From positions 1 to 64,000 of the forward strand of contig NZ_CANLYK010000004.1 in assembly GCF_947495325.1 (NCBI RefSeq): 64,000 nucleotides of DNA. Reading direction: 5' to 3'. Position 1 is the first letter of the stretch. Each line of letters begins with the position of its first letter. Of this stretch, positions 37,025 to 44,857 are shown piece by piece. Source of the stretch: an uncultured Allomuricauda sp. (GTDB lineage: Bacteria; Bacteroidota; Bacteroidia; Flavobacteriales; Flavobacteriaceae). A program made the translations under genes and the position numbers. The notes beneath the pieces were generated by a model. It did not search any database, was not told where the DNA came from, and saw only the letters and a list, made by a program, of their open reading frames with translations.

Positions 37025-37902
37025 CAATTTTTGTTTAAAAGTTGTTCTATTTTAGTGAGACGATTTTTTAGGTTTGTAATCTCCTTGTCTTTTTCTTTGT
37101 ACATAGCTTCCTGCTCAAATGCGTAAAGCGTCAACTCCTCAATCTTCTCCAACAGTTTCATGTTCATTTCGCCCAGTTGGATACCGTTTTCCTCCATTTC
37201 CAAGGCGGAGGGAATGTTGGGCAAGTGCCCATTTTCTTTGATGAAGTTCTGGACTTCCTCCAAAGATTTGAGGTCATAACCTTCCTTAAACACGTAATCT
37301 GGCCCAGGTACAGAAAGGTCTACTTTTACTTCCTCCGCATGGATGTCTCCTTTTACGGTGAGTTTGGCATCAGGGGTGGTGGTGCCGATGCCTACCCGCC
37401 CATTTGCCAATAGTGACATGACTTCCTTGTCACTGGAAGTGCCATTCCAGTAGTCAAAAAAGAAATCCAACCTATCATTTAGGTCATCTCCAAATGCGAT
37501 TTGCGACTTTGAGTTAGTATTGTCAACCCTTAGATACATTCTATCATTCCCATTCGAAAGCCTTAGGTTTCCATCCATTATATGAAGTTTATCAACCGGC
37601 GCGGTTGTTCCAATACCAACATTGCCACCTTGAGCATTTAATATTGTATGTCCTAAACTATAGTGATTAATGTACGTTTTATACGAAGATCCATCCCTGG
37701 AATCCAAATGTAAATTACCATTTGTAGCGACCACAGATGCATTGGTTGTTCCCCTACCATTGCCTCCAACTTTAAGATACTGTCCCCAACTTGTATTTGG
37801 GCCAAAAAGCAAATAGGCATCGCCTGTATTGGGGTTTCCTGTAGTTTGGGAGTGTCCTGTCAAAAATATTAGCAGACAAATTGCAATTATAGTTTTATTC
37901 AT
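37024..37902 (-). CDS. Secreted fibre-like protein 2 (PGPDYVF type)
   Basis: A 292-residue paralogue with a signal ending in TGHSQ, a middle that includes GNVGIGTTAPVDKLHIMDG and GRVGIGTTTPDAKLTVKG, and the conserved end block (AEEVKVDLSVPGPDYVF, LPNIPSALEMEENGIQLGEMN) before a coiled coil (MKLLEKIEELTLYAFEQE). It belongs to the four interior genes of the array that share the PGPDYVF wording. Neighbour genes lie seven bases upstream and overlap by one base downstream. Confidence 0.82.
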   Translation of the reverse strand: MNKTIIAICLLIFLTGHSQTTGNPNTGDAYLLFGPNTSWGQYLKVGGNGRGTTNASVVATNGNLHLDSRDGSSYKTYINHYSLGHTILNAQGGNVGIGTTAPVDKLHIMDGNLRLSNGNDRMYLRVDNTNSKSQIAFGDDLNDRLDFFFDYWNGTSSDKEVMSLLANGRVGIGTTTPDAKLTVKGDIHAEEVKVDLSVPGPDYVFKEGYDLKSLEEVQNFIKENGHLPNIPSALEMEENGIQLGEMNMKLLEKIEELTLYAFEQEAMYKEKDKEITNLKNRLTKIEQLLNKN

Positions 37903-37909
37903 TCTTATC

Positions 37910-38836
37910 TTATTTTTCGATTAATAGTTCTTCAAGTTTTGATAATCGCCTTTCTTGTTCTTTATTTACCCTTCTTTCAACTGCCAGCTCCACTTTGTAA
38001 TCTTGGATTTTTTCTTCTTGCTCCAAAGTATAAAGCGTCAACTCCTCTATCTTCTCCAAGAGTTTCATATTCATTTCGCCCAGTTGAATGCCGTTTTCTT
38101 CCATTTCTTGGGCGGAGGGAATATTGGGCAAGTGCCCATTGGTTTTGATGTAGTTTTGGACTTCCTCCAAGGATTTGAGGTCATAATCTTCCTTAAACAC
38201 GTAATCCGGCCCTGGAACCGAAAGATCTACTTTTACTTCCTCCGCATGGATATTTCCCTTTACGGTGAGTTTGGCGTCTGGGATGGTGGTGCCGATGCCA
38301 ACATTGCCTGCATTAAAATAAGCATCACCATATCCTCGAATATTTATAGTAAGTTCTCCATTTCCATTTGAAGCTCCCAAATAACCACCACCATCGTTTG
38401 TGCCCATCCTAGCATAGTGGTCATAACTTTCGGTTCTAACTTCTGAGATTCCAGTTAATCTCTTTGCATGGACCATATACTGTGGAGAAGTAGTGCCAAT
38501 TCCAACATTACCATCAACTCCTACATGAAACAGCGTTGTTCCATTTTGTACGTTTGCAGCATACCCTTTTTTTCTAACCTGAAAAGCGTTTTTCCCACCA
38601 TAGCCGTACATCCATATGATAGGTGATATCTGGTTCGATCCGCTTAAAATTCCAAATCCTCCCTGAGATTGATTTGTTCCATCCGTTCCCCGTTGATCAC
38701 CTGCAAACTGATATAACGTTCCACTGCCAGTTCCCAATGTCATTGCTCCATTGTCGGTAGATTGTGTATCATCCAACTGGGCAAATGCCCATGAATGAAA
38801 AATTATAAATGCGATTAGCAATATTTTAGTTTTCAT
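37910..38836 (-). CDS. Secreted fibre-like protein 3 (PGPDYVF type)
   Basis: A 308-residue paralogue with a signal ending in AFAQ. The unique middle (about 25-170) contains GNVGIGTTSPQYMVHAKR and differs from the other members. The conserved end block is nearly identical to those of fibres 2, 4 and 5, and the coiled coil ends in a longer charged tail (EQERRLSKLEELLIEK). The start lies 11 bases inside the upstream gene. Confidence 0.82.
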   Translation of the reverse strand: MKTKILLIAFIIFHSWAFAQLDDTQSTDNGAMTLGTGSGTLYQFAGDQRGTDGTNQSQGGFGILSGSNQISPIIWMYGYGGKNAFQVRKKGYAANVQNGTTLFHVGVDGNVGIGTTSPQYMVHAKRLTGISEVRTESYDHYARMGTNDGGGYLGASNGNGELTINIRGYGDAYFNAGNVGIGTTIPDAKLTVKGNIHAEEVKVDLSVPGPDYVFKEDYDLKSLEEVQNYIKTNGHLPNIPSAQEMEENGIQLGEMNMKLLEKIEELTLYTLEQEEKIQDYKVELAVERRVNKEQERRLSKLEELLIEK

Positions 38837-39743
38837 TTTTAACGCTTATTAGTTTTTTGATTAGTTCGTTCTCTTTCTTTAATTCAATTACATAAAGGGT
38901 CAACTCCTCTATCTTCTCCAAGAGTTTCATGTTCATTTCGCCCAGTTGAATACCGTTTTTCTCCATTTCTGGGGCAGAGGGAATATTGGGCAAATGCCCA
39001 TGCGCTTTAATATAGTTTTGGACTTCCTCCAAAGGCTTAAGGTCATAGTCCTTTTTGAAGACATAATCAGGCCCCGGAACGGAAAGATCTACCTTTACTT
39101 CCTCTGCATGGATGTCCCCCTTTACGGTGAGTTTGGAGTCAGGAGAAGTGGTGCCGATGCCGACATTACCATCTGTTTCAAGTGATAATACTGGACTTAA
39201 CCACGAAGTCCCATTTTGAGACGGATAAAATCTAAGTGCATAGTTATCGGAAGAGGTTCTGGTTGACATTACCCATGAAAACCTATTGTTATTTTTAAGA
39301 ACAAAATCTGTCGGCTGATCTAAAACAGATTCTAAAATAATTGTACCCCTATTTGTTAAGTCTTTAACATATAAAGACGCGTTAGAAGTGTAATGAGCTC
39401 CCAATGACTCAATTTCCAATTTAGAATTTGGATTGTCAGTGCCAACGCCAATATTTCCGTTATCCTGATTAAACCACATTACTGGAGAATAAGAGCCCTG
39501 ATAGAATCGCCATAAGGCAAGGTCATATTGTTCACTTGCGTTTCTGGTGCCCAACTCCCATTTAACTATATTGTTTGAACGAAACTCAATTGGAACTTTG
39601 TTAGCTGTATTTACATCATTTAAAATAAGTTTTGGTCCGTAAGTGCTAGGTTGGATTGTAACCGTTTCATCATGTGTTATTTGGCAGTAAATGTTTGTGG
39701 CTACAAATATTGCTAAAATTGATAGTAAGCTCGATTTTTTCAT
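38826..39743 (-). CDS. Secreted fibre-like protein 4 (PGPDYVF type)
   Basis: A 305-residue paralogue with a signal ending in NIYCQ. The middle has GNIGVGTDNPNSKLEIES and two related strands (NNIVKWELGTRNAS and NNRFSWVMSTRTSS) that look like an internal duplication. The end block is of the PGPDYVF type with a few unique changes (KKDYDLKPLEE, PEMEKNG). ATG and the upstream TGA overlap by four bases (ATGA). Confidence 0.82.
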   Translation of the reverse strand: MKKSSLLSILAIFVATNIYCQITHDETVTIQPSTYGPKLILNDVNTANKVPIEFRSNNIVKWELGTRNASEQYDLALWRFYQGSYSPVMWFNQDNGNIGVGTDNPNSKLEIESLGAHYTSNASLYVKDLTNRGTIILESVLDQPTDFVLKNNNRFSWVMSTRTSSDNYALRFYPSQNGTSWLSPVLSLETDGNVGIGTTSPDSKLTVKGDIHAEEVKVDLSVPGPDYVFKKDYDLKPLEEVQNYIKAHGHLPNIPSAPEMEKNGIQLGEMNMKLLEKIEELTLYVIELKKENELIKKLISVKNEN

Positions 39744-40642
39744 TTCTCATCTTCTTTTAGTAGATTTATTTCGTTTTTAAGTTCTATTACATAGAGCGTC
39801 AACTCCTCTATCTTCTCCAAGAGTTTCATATTCATTTCGCCCAGTTGAATGCCATTCTCTTCCATTTCTTTAGCGGAGGGAATATTGGGCAAGTGCCCAT
39901 TGGCTTTAATGTAGTTCTGGACTTCCTCCAAGGGTTTGAGATCATAATCTTCCTTAAAGACATAATCAGGCCCAGGTACAGAAAGATCTACTTTTACTTC
40001 CTCGGCATGGATATCTCCTTTTACGGTGAGTTTGGCGTCTGGGGTCGTTGTACCTATGCCAACATCTCCATTTGGTAATAGCGACATTACTTCTTTGTCA
40101 AGTGAAGTCCCGTTCCAATAATTGTAATAAAAGCGAAATCTATCATTAGTATCATCTCCCCATATTATCTCAGAGTAATTATTGGCGTTCACGCTTCTTA
40201 TAGTAACATTATCATTACCATCTGAACTCCTTATACCCCCTTCAACATCTAAATCGGAAGCAGGACTAGTCTTTCCTATCCCTACTCTACCATTGTTGGT
40301 TATGACCATATCCGCATTACGATCATTGACCCGGAAGTACATCATATCATTGGCATGGTTGTATTGAATACCTCCAACAAAATCATCATCACTATCTGCA
40401 AATCCATAGTAAGCGTATTTTGTATTTTGTGTCATTAAGGTCATCAAGACATTCTCATCATCCTCTACGGAAAAATCAGAAAAACCATGGGGCGAGTTGC
40501 CGGAACTACCATTATAAACATGTAGCTTGGTCAGTGGAACATTGGTTCCAACACCTACATTGCCAGAATTTGGAAATGTATTTGTCTGGGAGAAAAGGAT
40601 TATTGGAAGGAAAAATAAAAGGTTCGCTAATTGTTTTTTCAT
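39740..40642 (-). CDS. Secreted fibre-like protein 5 (PGPDYVF type)
   Basis: A 300-residue paralogue with a signal ending in LFSQ, then TNTFPNSGNVGVGTNVPLTKLHV as in the two outer members. A DRFRFYYNYWNGTSLDKEVMSLL segment is shared with fibre 2 (FFFDYWNGTSSDKEVMSLL), so parts of the middle are also exchanged between genes. The end block is of the PGPDYVF type with a short coiled coil. ATGA overlaps join it to both neighbours. Confidence 0.82.
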   Translation of the reverse strand: MKKQLANLLFFLPIILFSQTNTFPNSGNVGVGTNVPLTKLHVYNGSSGNSPHGFSDFSVEDDENVLMTLMTQNTKYAYYGFADSDDDFVGGIQYNHANDMMYFRVNDRNADMVITNNGRVGIGKTSPASDLDVEGGIRSSDGNDNVTIRSVNANNYSEIIWGDDTNDRFRFYYNYWNGTSLDKEVMSLLPNGDVGIGTTTPDAKLTVKGDIHAEEVKVDLSVPGPDYVFKEDYDLKPLEEVQNYIKANGHLPNIPSAKEMEENGIQLGEMNMKLLEKIEELTLYVIELKNEINLLKEDEK

Positions 40643-41727
40643 TTTGAGATATTTTTGATTGTTCTCTTTAGTTTTTCAATATCTTCTTTTTGTATTCTCA
40701 ATTCTTTTTCTAATGACTTCATCCTACTGTTCTCATCTTTTAATTCAATTACATAAAGCGTCAACTCTTCAATCTTCTCCAAGAGCAGTTTGTTCATTTT
40801 GCCCAGTTGGATGCCGTTTTCCGCGACTTCCTTGGCAGAGGGAATATTGATGAGATGCCCTTTTTCTTGAATGTGTTTTTCTACTTCTTCAAGCGTTGGG
40901 AGACCATAGCCCTCTTGAAAAACGTAATCCGCCCAACCCGTTTCCACTTTAATTTCTTTGGCCCTGATGTTTCCATTCACAGCCAATTTGTAGGACCCGG
41001 GACTTGTTGTCCCAATACCAACATTTCCATTGATGAACTGATCCCCTTCACTGTGGACTACCCTTGCCCAGGTTCCGATACCATCCGCATTGGTACTTCT
41101 GAAATACATCGTAGGAATTGTACTGGAATTCTTAATCGCTATCTGCCCGTTATACCTGTATGTTGTATTATTTGAGCTATGGTTAAGATTCACTCCCCAA
41201 AACCATTGGCCGGTTTCAGGGGCATTTGTCGCATTGTAGCTTTGATAAAAACCACTCTGCCAGACAGTATTCCAATCGGAGGTGTTTATAGGGTCGCGTA
41301 ACAATATGGTGTTGGCTGCTATATTACCGGTAACATCCAATTTCTCAGTAGGGGAAGCGGTACCTATACCAACCTTACCATCGTTGGCCACTATGGCATT
41401 GTTGTACAGTTGGAACTCTGGCCTAGTGGAGGTTGATCTTGATAACTTTAACACAGCTTCTTGATTATCCCCTGAATTCGAAGCAGTGATATCCAAGTCT
41501 ATGTCATATCCCCTGTCAATTGTATTAAACCTCCATCGAAATTTGTCCTCATAATTGGCCGAAAGAATCAAATTGGTAGTATTGGAACTAGCTCCATATA
41601 TATGGAGCTTTCCATCAGGAGTTGTTGTTCCCATACCTACATCTCCTGAAGAGGGAAAGATATTGGTCTGGGCATAACTAAAAAGGTGAATACAAAAAAT
41701 TGATAGAAATCTTAGAATTGTTTTCAT
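40639..41727 (-). CDS. Secreted fibre-like protein 6 (WADYVF type), first gene of the operon
   Basis: A 362-residue paralogue, the longest of the six, with a signal ending in FSYAQ, TNIFPSSGDVGMGTTTPDGKLHIYG, a middle with three GIGT-type strands, and the end block KEIKVETGWADYVF shared only with fibre 1 at the other end of the array. The middle also has a GQWFWGVNLNHSSNN region resembling phage tail receptor-binding segments. Upstream lies an AT-rich region of about 300 bases that should hold the operon promoter; I cannot fix the box. Confidence 0.82.
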   Translation of the reverse strand: MKTILRFLSIFCIHLFSYAQTNIFPSSGDVGMGTTTPDGKLHIYGASSNTTNLILSANYEDKFRWRFNTIDRGYDIDLDITASNSGDNQEAVLKLSRSTSTRPEFQLYNNAIVANDGKVGIGTASPTEKLDVTGNIAANTILLRDPINTSDWNTVWQSGFYQSYNATNAPETGQWFWGVNLNHSSNNTTYRYNGQIAIKNSSTIPTMYFRSTNADGIGTWARVVHSEGDQFINGNVGIGTTSPGSYKLAVNGNIRAKEIKVETGWADYVFQEGYGLPTLEEVEKHIQEKGHLINIPSAKEVAENGIQLGKMNKLLLEKIEELTLYVIELKDENSRMKSLEKELRIQKEDIEKLKRTIKNISK

Positions 41728-42081
41728 GTGTGGTTGATATAATGAAGAAACATTTACTCACATGAAAGTATAAATAATATTGTAAGTTTTTAACTACTTT
41801 TTATTAAGTAAATTTATACAAAAACAGACAAAATATCTTTTTTCATTTATTAAAAAATTAGAAACTAAAGGTTTATCTCTATTTATTGAATTGAAGCCTT
41901 TAAGTTGAATTCTAAAAAAAAATTAACAATAAATTAATCCAGTGTTATTTTTAACAAATTACATCGATTAGACTTGATAAGGTATTCCATTAGATTTCAA
42001 GTCATTGTACTCGCTCGAAAAGATTCTAAAGAGTATTTTTGTCATTTAGACCCGAGGGAGAAATCTCAGTATGGGTTTTCT

Positions 42082-42273
42082 AGATTTCTCAATCAATGCT
42101 TCGCATCCCATTTCGAAATGACTGGGTTCGGGCAGTGCCGTCATTTCGAGCGAAGGGAGAAATCTATACCATTCCTGTCCTTAACTTAAACACCAAAATT
42201 CACGACAGTATTGCTATAGCTTTTTAATATATTTCTCACTCTTGCCGCCACTAGTCAAAGACTAGCGGGAGCG
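42082..42273. repeat. Dispersed copy of the tandem-array unit, right edge of the Rhs island
   Basis: Starts with AGATTTCTCAATCAATGC like the array units and ends in the CTAGT-CAAAG-ACTAG hairpin and CGGGAGCG. Bases 42148-42273 are identical to 28433-28558 (unit 2 of the array) over 126 bases, in the same orientation. The part before that differs at several positions. Confidence 0.9.
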
Positions 42274-42351
42274 AAGGGAAAATCCAAAATGTTGGTCGTC
42301 AACAATATCCGGAACAAGCTTGTACATAGGGTGTGCGCAGTGATAAAAAGA

Positions 42352-42376
42352 CAGCGGCCCTATGGGAAAGCCGCTG
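42352..42376. terminator. Hairpin, possible terminator
   Basis: CAGCGGC (42352-42358) pairs with GCCGCTG (42370-42376) over an 11-base loop. On the plus strand a mixed T-rich stretch follows, but not a clean T run. No gene ends just before it on either strand, so its purpose is unclear. Confidence 0.4.
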
Positions 42377-42700
42377 CCTATTATTTTATCACGGAAATCG
42401 GGAGATAACCAAAACTTTAAAAATCAACTTTAACTATGTCTTGCAAAATTACATGCTAACATAAACTACATATTAAAAATACTTGAGAAAATATGATAGA
42501 CAATCTTATCTCTTTTCATTCTTTTTAAATAATACAGTGCAAGATAATTTATGAACGAATAATAGTTAGACAAAATCAATTATATAAATAAAAACATACG
42601 CAAAAAGAACTATAATTCTTACATTTTGATTTATAATTTATAGTATTCAATACTAAAAAAAAATACATTTATCAAATATTAACTTTAAATAAATTTAATA

Positions 42701-42961
42701 ATGAAAAAATTATTTTTAATCGCATTATTTGCAATTGGATTAACAACAACGGCGTCAGCTCAATCTGTTACACTTGACTCTAATGGCACGCCAATTGCTC
42801 ATTTTTCAGGGATTAGCGAGCCATTAGATCTAATATGGTCTATTCCAGGAAGTTCAGATATGTACGAAGGAAGTATAACTTCTGGTTTTACAACGTATAA
42901 CTTTATTGTAGAACTAGATCCAAATGGTAACATTATTTGGCAAGAAATATGGGAGAGTTAG
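42701..42961 (+). CDS. Small secreted protein, unknown
   Basis: Eighty-six residues with a clear signal peptide (MKKLFLIALFAIGLTTTASAQ). The mature part of about 65 residues is acidic and beta-rich (IWSIPGSSDMYEG, TYNFIVELDPNGNIIWQEIWES) with no cysteine. I do not recognise a family. The gene stands alone on the plus strand between the Rhs island and TonB, and has its own strong terminator, which supports it being expressed. Confidence 0.7.
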   Translation: MKKLFLIALFAIGLTTTASAQSVTLDSNGTPIAHFSGISEPLDLIWSIPGSSDMYEGSITSGFTTYNFIVELDPNGNIIWQEIWES

Positions 42962-42987
42962 TCAAAAGCATTTTTTGACTTAAGTAA

Positions 42988-43021
42988 AATCCGGAATAAT
43001 TGAATTATTCTGGATTTTTTT
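42988..43021 (+). terminator. Intrinsic terminator of the small secreted protein gene
   Basis: A 12-bp stem (42989-43000 with 43004-43015, one G:U) over a TGA loop is followed by seven T bases. It starts 27 bases after the stop codon. Confidence 0.88.
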
Positions 43022-43058
43022 ATACTCCAATTTTAAAATCTAAGTTCAACTCCCCTCT

Positions 43059-43145
43059 GCCGCCAGTTTCTACCAAAGGTAGACTAATACAATTGCTGGT
43101 GGCCCTTCTTGCCGCAAGATTGCATCTTATGGTACTAAAAGGGCC
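43059..43145. other. Structured intergenic element with nested inverted repeats
   Basis: GCCGCCAG (43059-43066) pairs with CTGGTGGC (43096-43103, one G:U) around a hairpin TCTACC-AAA-GGTAGA (43069-43083). GGCCCTT (43101-43107) pairs with AAGGGCC (43139-43145) around CTTGCCGCAAG and AAGAT-TGC-ATCTT. The element has no open frame of note. Wording such as TGCCGCCA resembles the hairpin of the dispersed repeats, so it may be a decayed repeat; a structured RNA is a second option. Confidence 0.5.
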
Positions 43146-43174
43146 AGTAATAACTTAAATCAAAACTAAACAAA

Positions 43175-43204
43175 AAAAGCCCTAACGTTTCCGTTAGGGC
43201 TTTT
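43175..43204. terminator. Intrinsic terminator after the TonB gene
   Basis: GCCCTAACG (43179-43187) and CGTTAGGGC (43192-43200) form a perfect stem with a four-base loop between A and T runs. It lies 31 bases beyond the TonB stop on the minus strand and could also act on the plus strand. Confidence 0.9.
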
Positions 43205-43234
43205 CCATTTCTGCCTCGGCAGAAATAATATATT

Positions 43235-43939
43235 TTATTGAAGTTTAAACGTAATTGGAATACTAAAAGGTACTTTTACAGCTCTGCCTCTTTGCTTGCC
43301 TGGTGTCATTTTAGGAAGCTTGTTGATAATACGCAACGCTTCTTTTTCCAAATTTTTATCCGGTCCTCGCATTCTAATATTTCCAATGCTACCATCTCTT
43401 TGGATAACAAAAACAACATTTACCCTTCCTTGAACACCCATTTCTTGGGCAATCTCTGGGTAACGGAAATTTTTACGGATATGCTTTTGCATCATCTCCT
43501 GGAAGCATTGTTTTTTATTGGATGCCCTTTCGCAACCTGGAAATACAGGTACGTCTTCAATTACAGCAAAAGGAATAGATTCGTCCAAATCAACCTCTTC
43601 TACCTCAACATCTTCAATTTCCATTACTTCCTCATCCTGACTGGTTTCCGTAGATTCAATTACAGTTTCTTCCACTTCTTCCTCATCTTCAACAACCTCA
43701 ATAATTTCTGGTGCTGCTGGTGGTGGTGGTGGTGGTGGAGTTTTTATCTGCTCCGTCATTGGCACCTCTTCATCCAGCTGGTCCTCAACATTCATTGAAA
43801 TGTCATAATCACCGCTATTATCGTATTTTTTCCACTCCATGGCTCCATAAACCAACCCCAAAACAGCGGCCAGCCCTATTACGAAATAGAGTGAACTGTT
43901 TTTTCCTACATCTGCTTTTGGATTCTTTTTTAGTTCCAT
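43235..43939 (-). CDS. Energy transducer TonB
   Basis: Carries proton-motive energy from an ExbBD complex to TonB-dependent outer-membrane receptors. The 234 residues hold an N-terminal membrane helix (about 18-34), a proline run (TPPPPPPPAAPE, about 67-78), a very acidic spacer rich in Glu and Val (about 80-120) and the TonB_C domain (about 145-234: FRYPEIAQEMGVQGRVNVVF). The Bacteroidota mark VPVFPGCE precedes that domain. No exbB or exbD is adjacent. It lies 52 bp behind the VanZ gene and ends before a strong terminator. Confidence 0.94.
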   Translation of the reverse strand: MELKKNPKADVGKNSSLYFVIGLAAVLGLVYGAMEWKKYDNSGDYDISMNVEDQLDEEVPMTEQIKTPPPPPPPAAPEIIEVVEDEEEVEETVIESTETSQDEEVMEIEDVEVEEVDLDESIPFAVIEDVPVFPGCERASNKKQCFQEMMQKHIRKNFRYPEIAQEMGVQGRVNVVFVIQRDGSIGNIRMRGPDKNLEKEALRIINKLPKMTPGKQRGRAVKVPFSIPITFKLQ

Positions 43940-43991
43940 CGTTTTGATTTTAGTGTTTGCTAATTTAAATATTAATTGGTTAAATAAGCAA

Positions 43992-44393
43992 TTAAATTTT
44001 CCATTTTAACGGCCTTTCTATAGAAAAATACCACTTAATCAAGCTTATCCCAAGAAATGCGCCGATTGAATTGGCCAAAACATCGCCTATTTCAGCCATG
44101 CGATCTGTTGTAATCGCATATTGTAACACCTCAATAAATATGCCATATCCTATCGCCAGAAGCAAGATTATACCCACTGCTTTGGACAATTTTATTTTAC
44201 CTCTTGTGCGTTCCCTTAAAAAAAGACATCCCAATAGTGCAAAAACAAAATAAAATATAAAGTGTGTAATCTTATCTGCATAGGGAATGTTCACTTGCCC
44301 TGTATCCAAACCTGAAAAAGAAAATAAGCTGAGTATGGTTATCACCAACACCCAGCTTACAAATGATATTAAAAAAATATTTTTTTTAAGCAC
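43992..44393 (-). CDS. VanZ family membrane protein
   Basis: A 133-residue protein with four predicted helices. The family marks are PYADKITHFIFYFVFALL and FIEVLQYAITTDRMAEIGDVLANSIGAFLG. VanZ-like proteins are small membrane proteins with no assigned reaction; VanZ itself lowers teicoplanin sensitivity. Its start overlaps gcvH by eight bases, so it is translated with it. I know no functional link between the two, though the pair is common in Flavobacteriia. Confidence 0.88.
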   Translation of the reverse strand: MLKKNIFLISFVSWVLVITILSLFSFSGLDTGQVNIPYADKITHFIFYFVFALLGCLFLRERTRGKIKLSKAVGIILLLAIGYGIFIEVLQYAITTDRMAEIGDVLANSIGAFLGISLIKWYFSIERPLKWKI

Positions 44394-44766
44394 CTACCAA
44401 TGCCTTATACGCTTCATCACTCATTAAACCTTCAACTTCCGAAGCATCACTTATTTTAATCTTGATCATCCAGCCATCACCATAGGGGTCCGTATTCACC
44501 TTCTCTGGCTCATCTTCCAAGGTTTCGTTAAACGCAATAATTTCGCCAGTTAAGGGTAAAAACAAATCGGAAACCGTCTTTACGGCCTCCACAGTGCCAA
44601 ATACCTCATCTTTGTCCAAAGTTTCATCCAAAGTCTCTACTTCAACATAAACGATATCCCCCAATTCTCCTTGGGCAAAATCGGTAATGCCAACGGTAGC
44701 TGTATCTCCGTCTATTTTAACCCACTCGTGATCTTTGGTATACTTTAATTCTGCTGGAATGTTCAT
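44386..44766 (-). CDS. gcvH: Glycine cleavage system H protein
   Basis: Lipoylated carrier that shuttles the aminomethyl group among the P, T and L proteins of glycine breakdown. The 126-residue protein has KYTKDHEWVK at the start and the lipoyl-lysine motif EAVKTVSD with Lys63. It sits 91 bp behind sprA, away from gcvT and gcvP. Confidence 0.97.
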   Translation of the reverse strand: MNIPAELKYTKDHEWVKIDGDTATVGITDFAQGELGDIVYVEVETLDETLDKDEVFGTVEAVKTVSDLFLPLTGEIIAFNETLEDEPEKVNTDPYGDGWMIKIKISDASEVEGLMSDEAYKALVGA

Positions 44767-44857
44767 TGTCTTATTTTGTATTAGTCATAAGACAAATGTA
44801 ACGGATTGGATATAGCTATTCAAGTAAATTTTATAACAAAATATTCAGTTTGAAAAA

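Larger units (their letters stand above)
41728..42700. other. AT-rich intergenic region with one dispersed repeat
   Basis: No convincing gene is seen. About 300 AT-rich bases follow the fibre operon start, then a repeat copy (42082-42273), a small GC hairpin near 42352-42376, then about 300 AT-rich bases up to the next gene with long A and T runs. A 71-codon open frame at 41974-42189 is made of repeat sequence and is not a gene. Confidence 0.7.

Noticed and set aside
41974..42189. 71-codon plus-strand frame right of the fibre operon
   Set aside because: It lies in the dispersed repeat and resembles frames found in the other copies; no family marks.
27424..42273. Prophage or contractile injection system
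   Set aside because: The fibre-like genes hint at a tail, but there is no capsid, terminase, sheath, tube, baseplate, integrase or lysis gene in the window.
43238..43947. Plus-strand frames with long Trp or Val runs opposite TonB
   Set aside because: The run is the complement of the proline-rich stretch of TonB (GGT/GGA triplets); no real protein.
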